Shown: in pieces, positions 11,628 through 22,150 of the stretch
Numbering within the stretch: position 1 is the first letter of the stretch
How the letters are laid out: each line of letters opens with the position of its first letter
Origin: Typha latifolia
Lineage: Eukaryota; Streptophyta; Magnoliopsida; Poales; Typhaceae
Length of the DNA stretch: 64,000 nt
Assembly (NCBI GenBank): GCA_019914945.1
Contig: CM034099.1
Location: forward strand, 5,270,001 to 5,334,000
Direction of reading: 5' to 3'
The notes under the pieces: model-generated
What the model was told of the DNA's origin: nothing
Databases searched by the model: none
What the model saw: the letters and a program-made list of their open reading frames with translations, nothing else
Position numbers and translations under genes: made by a program

Positions 11628-13085
11628 TTGCGAAGATCGATTCACTTGGTTAAAGTATAACATAATCCACCTAATCTCGATATATATATATATATTAGAA
11701 GTACTCAATGCTCAATCAAGCATTATGAAATTCGTTATGAATCATGTGCAGAGCTAATTATGAGGGATATATAATTAGAGTGAGTGCGATCGATCACAAT
11801 AATTAGATGATACGATGCATATCTGAGATGATCACGCACAGAGTACCAATCATATATATGCCTTCTTTCCAATTGGGACACAATCTAACCACTGATTTCT
11901 ATCATCTCTGCAGCTATTCATATGGGCTTCAGGAGGAGCCCACCACCATATCTTTCTCTCACAAATAAGACCAGCCACCAAATCCTCAAAGGTCTCAGAG
12001 GTGTGAGCTTCGCTTCTGGAGGTTCTGGTATTCTTGACTCCACTGTAAGCATCTATCCCCTCTCTCTTTTTTAATATTAACTAATAACAAACTAACTATG
12101 GTTAATTATTTGTCAACAACCAAAAAAAAAAAAAAAAATCTCAACAGGGGACTACTACAATCATCATGACAAAGCAGATAGAGTATTTTGCGACACTCAG
12201 ATCAGAGATCTTAACTCGATTGGATTCAGCTAAAGCTTCGTTCTTATTCTCCAAATCCATCTTCCTCATCAGCTCCGGCGGCAACGATGTCTTCGCACTC
12301 TTCTCGCAGAACCAAACACTAAACACCACTGGCATTCAACTATTCGTGAACACTCTCGTCTCTAAATACGAGAACCATGTCAAAGTAATCCACTCCTCCC
12401 TTCTTACTTCTTAATTGCCTTAGTTCACAGTGATCAAGTATAGTACTTCTTACTACTAGCTAGTGTATGATTCCATAATTCTTTCTTTAATCTTGGCAGA
12501 ATTTGTACAACATGGGAGCGAGAAAGTTTGCGATAAGTAACGTGCCACCCATCGGATGCTTGCCGGTTTCGAGACGTTCGAGTCCGACTGGAGAATGCAT
12601 CGATGCCATGAATGCAGTGTCCAAGGGTGTAAACGATGCCATCGCAGCTCTCTTCGGCAAGCTTAGCTCAGAGCTCCAAGGGCTCAAGTACTCAATCGGA
12701 AGTTCCTACGAGCTGATCTTAAGTTTAGTTGCCAACCCAAATGCCGTAGGTAAGCTATATATAAAATTTAAAACTCGTCAAATACTTTCGTTATCAAGGT
12801 ACAACTTCACACTTTATCAAAGTTTATCCTTTATCTTTTATTTGTATTACTCTTATAGGGTTGGCAGAGGTGAAGAATGCATGCTGTGGAGGTGGCAAGT
12901 TCAATGCCGAGTCTGGTTGCACTCCGAATTCTACGTACTGCTCGAATCGCAATCGATTCGTCTTCTGGGACGCAGTGCATCCCACCCAAGCCACCTCCAA
13001 ATTGGTTGGGTTTGCCTTCTACAATGGCTCTCCCCAGTTTGCTGCCCCAATTAACTTCAGGCAATTAGTGGAAGGAGGCTATTAA
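10800..13085 (+). CDS. GDSL esterase/lipase, copy 1 (intact)
   Basis: Secreted SGNH hydrolase cleaving acyl esters; the substrate cannot be told. Five exons join in phase: 10800-11052, 11914-12044, 12148-12384, 12500-12749, 12859-13085; 365 aa, the usual family length. Residues 1-23 form a signal peptide (MRLVTSS, then a hydrophobic run, VAGEP). Block I FGDSTADVGNN carries the nucleophile Ser39, block III is SSGGND, then GARKFAI and NVPPIGC, and block V WDAVHPT holds the catalytic Asp (about 328) and His (about 331). The layout resembles the Arabidopsis At5g55050 type. The start is the first ATG after a TATATAT box near 10686. It is the + member of a cluster with an inverted copy and two relics. 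All catalytic residues are present, so I take it as functional. Confidence 0.93.
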
Positions 13086-13583
13086 TTATCTGTTCGTTTA
13101 TTGAGACGTTTAATTGTCGTTAACTTTAGGGAAGTCAATAATGTATTGCTATTCTTTAATTTGGTGAGGAAATAAGTGATCGTCTGCTTCTCCAGTGTAA
13201 TAATACGAGGGTGCATGCGTGCTAAAAGACATTGATTATTCAATTTGAACTTTAAGATTTATTGAGTTTGAATATATGTCTGGGCGTTGGAAATGTCAAC
13301 GTACTTTCACAACTACTGAGTCATAGTCAAATTCCAATATTTAAAAAGACTAAGCAATCTCTTCCATCCCACCAACCCTGGTAGACACATTTGCATGGCT
13401 TTCTTTCATACGTAGCCAATTAGAAACCGATCAAACTAACGGAAGTTTCCTCATGTATACAGCTCTATAATAAATAGTTATATTGGTATCATATATGCTT
13501 TATTATAAACACTTACAACCAACCACTATACCAGTTTGAAGAAACCAAAAAATTAATATATAGCAACAGCTATAGCTATAGCC
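13086..13583. other. Intergenic, duplicated GDSL flank
   Basis: No gene. The right half repeats parts of the copy 1 upstream region: an ACAACCAACCACT motif is shared with 10721-10735, and TAGCAA...TAGC precedes the degenerate start codon. It is therefore part of the duplicated unit. Confidence 0.5.
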
Positions 13584-15240
13584 TATGTGGTTGGCCATCT
13601 CCTCTCTCCTCTCTCCTCTCTGCTCTCATATCTACTCTACTTGTGATGTACGGTAGCTGGTGAGCCAAGATTGCCCAAAATTCCGGCGATCTACGCTGTT
13701 CGACGACTCCATCACCGACGTCGGCAACAACTTCCCTCATGATGGCGTCGACTTCCCGGAGTCGAGGCCGACGGGGAGGTTTAGCAATGGATACAATGCA
13801 TGGTATCGACTTCTTGGGTACGTACGTGTTATAACTTCCTCCCAGTTGTGGTGTTTATCTATCTTTCTCTATGAAATTTTTTTAAAAATTTTGACTGATA
13901 GAGACATTTATTATTCTGACATTAAAAAAATATACTAATATAATATTTCACTGGTATTTCTTATCGAGTAATGGAGTAAAAATGTCAGTAATTTAGGATG
14001 AAATGACACAATTTTTTAGTTAACGTAAATGTTGAAAGATATGATTATGCTCCCACATAATTACTGGCATTTATAAATATTAGTAAAAATTAAAAATGAT
14101 AGATGTGAGTTTATAACGGGTGGATAGAAATGATATTTTATAAATGCCATTAATTTCGTATGAAATGCTATATAGTATTTTAATTGCGTCGATATTTATA
14201 AATATCGGATTGTACCTAGATAATTATTGACATTCAATAAATATAAGCAGAAATTTACAATAATGAATGTGGATCCATACTGGGTGGAATAAGTCATATG
14301 AACCTGAATGCAAATTTGAAAAGAAAAAAAATCTCTAAACTTTTCACCTATTATGCATCTTTAATCCTTATAGTTCCTCTTCTAATTAGATTTTGTTTAG
14401 GCTCAAGTTGAGCTCAGGCCGGTTTACAAGGACAGAGGTGATTATCGGGCAGGTCAAACTTTTCAAAGTGCTAGTTAATTATTTGTTTATAGCCCGATTC
14501 ATGAATCAATCAGGCCAGGCTAAAATATTATACATTGTTATCACTCACTAGTTCACGAGATATTAAACTCGGATCGAATTTAAAAAAATATTATATTTCA
14601 TCATGTCTCAGTGTAATAGGTTTCTATGAAAATATTTTTTGGTTAGCTATCATAAAGATATACTAATATAGTTAGCTAATATAAAAATATACTAATATAG
14701 TGGTATCCAAAAGGGAGGAATGAAAAATTAGATATGGGGAAGATTTCTTCATCCTCCTCGGAACCATAGAACTGAATCAGGTTGTCACTTTGGAACATGT
14801 GTGGAAAGTAATGGGGAGATAGGTTTGCATTTAATTTGGGTCCCCGAGCTGGTCGTTTATTTTCTTATTAAGTATAAGAAAATATTTCGAGAAAATACTC
14901 CTATCTAAAAATTGTTTCTTTCTTGACATACTTGCATACTTCCTCAGTTCTTAGCTATATTCCATCTATCAGAAAGACGTGGCTTGAATACGTAATTCTT
15001 TTAAATTAAATTTCAATTGTTAACTTGGACGAGGTTGATGAGGGGATTAATCGTGCATCGTAACGCTCCCAAATAGATTAATATAGTTTATTACTGTGGA
15101 GTAGGTTGGTCTTAAATTCATATTTAATTTCCGACTTTGGTTTAAAGAGTCAGATTTCTCCATGCTTAGGGATCAGGAATTAAGCAACGTAGCGTAGCGT
15201 AGATGGATTGCAGCCAGACAAATAAGAAGTAATAAATAAT
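13584..15240 (+). pseudogene. GDSL esterase/lipase pseudogene (exon 1 plus intron 1 only)
   Basis: From ATG at 13584 to about 13820 the sequence follows exon 1 of the copy at 10800, including the late exon 1 motif ESRPTGRFSNGYN. It is broken by a frameshift in the signal region, a one-base insertion before the catalytic block, replacement of the GDS glycine (now DDS) and loss of about 11 codons after VGNN. Further on, 14950-15240 matches intron 1 of the copy at 11280-11590 (shared GGACGAGGTT, AAAGAGTCAGATTTCTCCA and GTAGCGTAG). About 1 kb of unrelated AT-rich sequence separates the two blocks. Exons 2-5 are not found next to it. Non-functional. Confidence 0.85.
14393..14560. repeat. GCTCAAG/GGCCGG-type repeat fragment inside the GDSL pseudogene
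   Basis: A short patch richer in GC than its surroundings, with GGCTCAAGTTGAGCTCAGG and several GGCC/GCCCG motifs, similar in style to the repeats at 1-137 and 41191-41739. It falls within the sequence that interrupts the copied intron 1. Boundaries unclear. Confidence 0.3.
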
Positions 15241-15700
15241 CGTGGAGTAACATCCAACCATCTCTTTAGATCTCGAGTATGTATGTATGTATATGACACC
15301 ATATGTTTTATTTATTTGTAACTCAAATTAATCCCACCCTATACTAATAAATAAATCTGGAGCTTAGTTGGCATCAATTGTATGTATTCAGACATTCAAA
15401 TTATATTTGCTCAGAACTACTCTTTTTTATTCACTTTTGAAAGTGATCAAAATTGTCTAATGCATACATACTAGGCACATCCAATGTCTCTGCTCAAATC
15501 GAGAGAGTTATTTCAGGTGCACGCAATCACGTAATTTTTTTTTTTTTAAAAAAAAGAGTGATAGATAAGAGAAGCAAAATGGAATTCTTGAGATACTAGT
15601 ACATAGCAACGGAGTACAAGATGCTTCGTTTATATAGTGACGAGAATAGCTTATTAACTAATCGAGCAGTCATTAGTCCGTAGCTGAATGAATTAATTAA

Positions 15701-16399
15701 TTAATTGCCTATGTCGACCAACGTCTTGAAACTAATTGGAGTAGCAAATTGGAGGGAGTTGCTGAAGAAGGCAGTCGCAGCCACCTGAGCAGTCTTCATG
15801 GTGGGGTGCACTGCGTCCCAGAAGAGGAAGTTGTCACGATCCGAACAGTAGGGACTTGTCTCATCGCAACCCATTTCTACGTTTAACCTTCCACTTCCAC
15901 AGCATGCCTTCTTCACCGCTTTAAACCCTGAACCAAACCAAATCACACCAACATAAAAGGGAATTATGTCAAAGAATGGAAAAAAAATAAAAAAGAATAA
16001 GACGATGGTACGTAATAAAGATACAAAACGAGCTTATTTTATAGCAGTAGTAATGTATCGTTGTTGTTTCAGGGTTAATCTATTCACTCGTCTAGATTGC
16101 ATTTTGAGCTAATAAACTTACCGTAGTGATGGGGGTGGTCTACTATATCTAGGACCAGGTCGTAGGAGCTTCCAATTGAGTACTCCATGCCTCGCAGTTC
16201 TGAGCTCTTGAGATCTTTCAAGAGAGATCTAACCCCGGAATTTACAAGTCCGACCAAACTATTCAATATTTTGAGGCATCCATCGGTATGAGTCAAATTC
16301 TTCAGATTAACATATCTAGCACCCGGGATGCATCCGACTGGTGGCACGTCAATTATCGCAAACTTTCTTGCTCCTAAGTTGTATAACTCCTGCACACCC

Positions 16400-16430
<31 letters not shown>

Positions 16431-17581
16431 GAAGAAAAGAAAAGATAATTTAATTAGTTATTCGCCATTAGTCTCCTCTATAAACTTCTTTGTTAATTAC
16501 CTTGATATGCTTATCGTAGTTGGAGATGAAATCGTAGTAGAATTTCAAGTTTATGTTTGATGAGAAGAGTGCGAAGAAGTCGTTGCCCCCCGAGCTGATT
16601 AGGAAGATGGATTTGGAGAACAAGAGAGTGGCTTGTTCTTGACCAAACTTATTTACAATGTCTTGTCTGACTTTGGCAAAATATTCTATCTGCTTTGCCA
16701 TGCTGAGTGTTCCGGGTCCCTAAGATTATAATTAATCGTTTTGTCAAGTAGAGCTAGTTAATTAGAGAAGAATGAGAGAGAGAGAGAGAGAGAGAGGAGA
16801 TCTACTTACAGTGGAATTAAGAATACCAGAACCTGCAGAAGCAAAGCTGACTCCTGTTTCCCATGTCTTATTTCTGGGAGGAAGATAGGGAGGTGGGCTC
16901 TCCATGAAGCCCATATGCTTAGCTGCAAATTAATTAATTAAGTACGCAGTTTGAGTCTGATAATTAAGGTTAAAGAATGGCATTCATGGATGCTAAGATT
17001 CTATCTTGTACAATATTTGGTTCATAAGGAATATTATTATCGAGTATCTTAGTCCAAGACACAATGTAATATATACTATGATCTATCGAAGTTGGTTAGC
17101 TTTTAATATACCTATCAAGTGAAGTACACTTCTAGCACTCGCCTGTCAAAAATATCTTTTATGCATGCAATAAAAGAAAATATAGAATTGACCATTAATC
17201 TATATCAGTAAGTCTTTGGAGTAAATGCTAAAAGTAAATAAGAGAATTTAATTATTCTCTCTCCTGATTTTTTCCTTCTCATCATCCAAATAGCTCTTAA
17301 GTGCAAATTAAAGAAGGCATACCCAAATAGTCGATAACATTATATCCGTTGCTAAACCTTCCGGTGGGCTTCTTTGTCGGATAGTCGATACCGTAAGGAA
17401 GGAAATCGGCAGGATTGTTAATGGCTGGAAGATTTTTATTGTTTCCGACATCGGCCGTGGAGTCGCCGAACACGTAGATCGCCGGAACCTTCTTGTCGAC
17501 GTCGATCTGACCTTCCACAGTGATCACAAGTAGTAGAACATAGATAAAGAGAGCAAAGAAGAGAGAGGTGGCCAACCTCAT
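15701..17581 (-). CDS. GDSL esterase/lipase, copy 2 (intact, inverted)
   Basis: Secreted SGNH hydrolase, paralogue of the gene at 10800-13085. Minus-strand exons: 17581-17323, 16922-16810, 16719-16501, 16389-16122, 15927-15701; in phase, 361 aa. Signal peptide is residues 1-24. Block I FGDSTADVGNN has Ser41, block III SSGGND, then GARKFAI and DVPPVGC, and block V WDAVHPT holds the Asp-His pair. Intron positions equal those of copy 1. A TCTATAAAAA box (17681-17690) sits about 100 bp upstream of the ATG. The polypyrimidine tract of the third intron is replaced by an imperfect TG/CA repeat next to the acceptor. Its opposite orientation, between two + strand relics, suggests an inversion or inverted duplication within the cluster. 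Likely functional. Confidence 0.92.
16393..16428. repeat. (CA)n/(TG)n microsatellite at a 3' splice site
   Basis: A run of CA dinucleotides with few breaks, directly before the acceptor of exon 4 of the inverted GDSL gene. On the transcribed strand it reads (TG)n then GGTGTGCAG. Confidence 0.85.
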
Positions 17582-18979
17582 GGCTGGCTACTCCTATATT
17601 CTGTATAATATGTATGATGGTTGGTGGTTGAACAAATTAAAGATCCAGGATATCAAAGTATTCACAGAGTTGTACATGGCTTTTTATAGACGAAGTAACT
17701 ATTCTATGCTGAAAGATGTAGGCAGAAGAAGTTAATCGGTGTCATATTACTTTGCCATGCCTTGGTGGAAACATGGGTCAAAATGCGATGCATTGGATGC
17801 CAATCACTAGATGGGAGCTTCCAAAAATACAAAAGAGGTTCACGTGTCAAAATATCTAGTCTACTGTATGTCTCGTAATAAATGGAGAGTATAATGACAA
17901 ATTTCACGTGCCCAATATAACTAGAGAACAAGTTAAATGAATACATATATATACGAGTAATGTGCTAGCTTTCATTGCTAATTAATGTCTAACCAAAATA
18001 TTAACCTCGTCATTTTCTCAATTGCAGTACTATTTAAGAAAGAGGTGATGTTATAATCGTTTTAACTTAGTTGATTGGAGAAGATCTAATAAGGTCTTTC
18101 ATGGAAACTGTTAACGTCTCTTTGTAGACATTACCATGTACATATATACATACATATATCTACATGTATATATGGATAATGCTAGGTTGGCACTTGTTTG
18201 AATCGAAGCCTTTTTGCATTTAAGACGGTATCTTTTCTGAGGAAAATAGTTGCGAATAACTTCTTTTCACCTAAAGATCTCACGCATTTAGGACTGTAAC
18301 TGAAAATGAGCGTCTCCTGACTTGCTAATTAGCAAGAGAATTGAACGAGAGCGCCAAAATTAATCATTAATTGTATACTTCAGTTAATATATACACGTTT
18401 TTGACATGTGAAACAAAGTATACATCCATATACTAAGCAACCACCATAGCCACAATGCCAAACACAAAAGTGTATTTGGTTGCTGAATCCTAGGTTTCCT
18501 CAGGGATTAGACATATTCATTGAAATTATTTTTAATTCACTGTTGAGTTTATAAAGTACTATATATATATATATATATGAGATAACAAAAAAGAATGACA
18601 CTATTAATTATTCTCGATGAAAGAATCAATAAATTACAGTTATCAGATTGGGCTAATAAATTATACCTAGACTCTTTGAATTTGTTAAATAATCGTGCAG
18701 TGCAGTCTTGACCAAAATGATTAAACTGTTACTCTAAAATAAGAATAAAATTGCCCTTAGAATACATCGAATTGATCATGTGATATCTTGTTAACGACAA
18801 AAATAAATCAAATGGATAATTAAATGGAATGTACGTGCATTTAGAAGGTTTTAACATACTTGAGATGGTCATTATTATCATAAAAATATGATCTCTATAA
18901 AACAATCGGTGGATTAGACAACGATCAGGCATTTTGATAAGCAAGTCAAAATTTTGAACCTATTTGCTTTGTATTTTAG
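17582..18979. other. Intergenic region between inverted GDSL gene and GDSL relic
   Basis: No gene recognised. It holds the inverted GDSL promoter (TATA box at 17681-17690, minus strand), then AT-rich DNA with TATA/ACATATA-type simple sequence near 18140-18180 and an (AT)n run at about 18560-18579. Confidence 0.5.
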
Positions 18980-19880
18980 GGTTCATAGAGGTGAAAAGTG
19001 CATGTTGTAGAGGTAGGAGGTTAAATGTAGGGCTGCAAAGGAGCCGAGCTTGAGCGAGCTGGGCTCAGTTCGGCTCTACTCGAGAGGTGGAAAAACTCAA
19101 TTCTGCTCAAGCTCAATTCGAGTTGGAAAAATTCAGCTCGGCTCGGATCAACTCCAACTCAAGCTTGGCTTGACTGCTCATGGGCTAGTAGCTCAACCCA
19201 AAATATAAGTGTTATATTAGACTAATTCAACATCCAATTTCATGGTATAAGAGAGGATTTGAACCCTAATCGGCTAGGTTAATAAGAGTTCTTTAAACTA
19301 ACTATTCAATATGTTATTTATACTTTTATTTTGGTATATATAAAATATTATCTAACATATTATATATCGAGTCAACGAGCTGCGCTCACAACCGTCAGAA
19401 GCTGATGAGCTTTTTTGACAGCCATAGTTGAATGCTGACTTCGGTTGTAGTCCGAATTAATTCTAAATGCTAGCTATGTGCTGCCTCGATGTCTTGGAGG
19501 AGTTCTCTAAGCTTTCCCCGAACACACACAGCTGCATGGCTTTTCAGTGATAGTCAAACCACTGTTAATTGGATTAACTGTCAAGCTGCTGCAGCCGACT
19601 AAGATATACATGTTATTTCCAACTGCAAGCTTATACTATCTAAATACGTCTGATCAAGCTAGGCTTTACTTAGCAGATGTAACAATATTTTTGCTCACAA
19701 TCTCGCTCAACATGCTCATCGCCCAAAGTCCTCGGGCCTTTGGACTGATGAGTAGTTGCATGTCTTTTGTAACATTCACTAATTATTAAATCCATTCTAC
19801 GGATCTTCTTTCAATTAAAAAAAAGTTTGCTGCACCAATTATTTCGAAGCAATTGGTTGAAGGAGGCAATCGACTACTAA
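18980..19880 (+). pseudogene. Relic of GDSL last exon, split by a hAT element
   Basis: An acceptor-like TATTTTAG precedes sequence that translates EVKSACCRGRRLN, matching the start of the last GDSL exon (EVKNACCGGGKFN). At 19027 it is cut by a hAT element. After the element it resumes with the DFGCSPN equivalent, then an in-frame stop. From about 19455 to 19825 the sequence is unrelated or too decayed to align. The C-terminal end reappears at about 19826-19870 (FAAPI...QLVEGG). Exons 1-4 are absent nearby. It could be the 3' half of the pseudogene whose 5' half is at 13584, with the inverted gene lying between them. Confidence 0.8.
19028..19426. mobile_element. hAT-type miniature element inside GDSL relic
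   Basis: Begins TAGGGCTGCAAAGG and ends TTTTTGACAGCCATA, which reads TATGGCTGTCAAAAA when inverted, so the ends form imperfect terminal inverted repeats. Flanks are GTTAAATG (19020-19027) and GTTGAATG (19427-19434), matching at 7 of 8 positions, as expected for an aged hAT target duplication. The interior has GAGCTTGAGCGAGC and GCTCGG motifs like those of the element at 146-631. 399 bp, no transposase. Confidence 0.8.
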
Positions 19881-22150
19881 GGAGGGATCTGCTTGCTTAT
19901 TAATGTGAGGGGAAATAATAATGTATCACCTGCTTATATAGCTGGTAGCCACTGCGTTGCTTAATTAATGATCCATTGTTATACTATGGAGTGTTATTTG
20001 AAGACAATAATTGTCTAATTTGAACTTGGATTCTTGCATGGCTTGGGAGTTGGGACCATTGTGAAATATTTTGCTTATATTATCATTCATATTCTACCAT
20101 ATGGATATGTATTATTAGACAATGGTATTTTTACTTTTAGTGTCTCAAAGAAGTGTATTATTAGTTTTTTCAATTGATAGGTACCATATATCTAAGTTAA
20201 ATTAAGTAATAGATATAAAAAAAATCTTAATACTTTAAAGTAAGACTTTTAGAGTCAAGATAAAAAATTAAAAATAGGATTATTTTAATTTTTTATTTAA
20301 AAAAGTAAAAAAATACTTTCTATCCCGGTCAAAATTTAGCCCAATTTTTTTTGAGGCTAAAACAAAATGTGGCATCAAACTAAAAAAAAAAAAAAAAGAT
20401 TGCATCAATATTTTCTATTCCAAAAGGTATTCTAATAAATTTAGTTACTATGAGATTAGTTTTAAAAGTGTCTTAAAGGAAAGTATTGTAATTTCATTTG
20501 TACAGTTATTTTTTTTTTAAATTAAAGGACTAATACTATGGCATGAAAAATTAGAAATGAGAGGTAGAATTACAAATCTTTCAAGTAGCCACGTTAATCA
20601 CAAAATTACTAGCGGTGGAGGTGGCTGTTCCTTGTAGGTTTTGCATGTCAATCATTTGTGTTGTGTGGTTTCAATAGAAGCACATCCACATGAGTGTGTG
20701 ACAGCAGAGAATTAGTGGTATGTTTGCTATCCAAAAGCCTTTCTAGTTTTGTATGATTGCTTGCTTGTCTCCAAGACATTATAAGTGGTTGAAAGAAGTC
20801 TAGTCATCAAAATGAATGAAGAAAATCCAATGCTGGTGTTTCGAACACGAGTTTTTGACCAAACTAAAACTTTTTTATTTATTTTAATATAAATAAATTG
20901 AAATAGGGTGAGTTTTGTGTAAAACTCGTGTCACAGTAACTTCCAATCAATCATCTGCATCAAGCACACCTCGTTCGATCGATGTGATATGAAAAATGAA
21001 GAAAATTCAATGCTGGTACCTTTCAACCAAACGTCCGATTTGATCGATGTGATTATTCAGACCACCAACAGTATTGTGGAGCCTATGAAAGCAACTTCTG
21101 AGCGCACGGAAAAAAGGTGTTTTTTTTTATCATTTATGAGCCCGAAGGTTAGATATGGGCTGGACAAAGGGTCAATCCTCTCTAGATACAGATGCATTTT
21201 AGGCCCCACCGAGCCTTTAGCTGTCTAGTCTAGGCTTCAAGCCATATGCGTCGCCGAACAATTGCTTCGAATCAAACGCCGCTGAAACCTGCTCCAAGCC
21301 GTTGCGTTGCCAAGCTGTTCTTCCAAGCTAACCGCACTGCCGAGCCATCAACCGAATCGAGCAAAGCCACCAAACTATCAACCACCAAACAATTTCTCCA
21401 CAATATTGTTTGGGGTTGGAATTGAACTCATGACCACCTTGGTCATGAGCAAGGTACCTGCCAACTCATGGAATGTTTTGTTCTGTTCCAACCACAAAGG
21501 TTCAGTCAATCGAGTTAAGTTTTACATTTTAGTGCGTTTGCGTGAGAAAACACGTTGGTGAGTTCTTCCAACGCTCTTATATAATATATTATTTTTAGAT
21601 TAATAAAATAATAATATATTATTTTATTAATCTATATAAAGATTAGAATGCCTAAATCTTAAGTGAGAGTTTGTGATTATATTTGAAAAAAAATTATTGG
21701 AGTTATAACATTATTTTACCAACAAAGTCCATATCTTTTTTAACTCATCGAACTTTTATCTTAAAAATTATCACAAATGATCAATCACGAAAAGCAGTGA
21801 ATCGCATGCTCTAACAATCAGTAAGACTGAATTATTGTTATTTTGTAAGTCAGGCTTGTACTGCTATAAATTTAGTGATTGGTTTTGATTTAAGTTTGAA
21901 TTTGTAATTCTTTTTCTATTTAAAATTTTCACGTAAAAAAATATTAGTGTTCATATTTATTTTACCCTTTAATATTTATTTCACGTATTTACTTAAGGAA
22001 ATGCTGAATTATTGCATTAGAATTTATATACAAACCTGTGGCTAAGATTTCTCAATAATTAATACCTAGCTCTAGTATAAGATTTTTTATTCCCTATATA
22101 TACAATAGCAGGAAGGAGGCGTAGCAAGCTAGCAAAGAGAGCAAATTAAG
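19881..22150. other. AT-rich intergenic region before the P450
   Basis: No gene supported. Contains A/T homopolymer runs (for example 20382-20397) and a GC-richer stretch at about 21180-21400 without a plausible reading frame. A palindrome at 21597-21633 is listed separately. A CTATATATA box at about 22094-22102 lies some 50 bp before the P450 start. Confidence 0.5.
21597..21633. repeat. Perfect 17-bp inverted repeat with 3-bp loop
   Basis: Left arm AGATTAATAAAATAATA (21597-21613), spacer ATA, right arm TATTATTTTATTAATCT (21617-21633). The arms are exactly complementary. Entirely AT-rich, so it could be a cruciform-prone site or the core of a palindromic element remnant. Confidence 0.85.
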
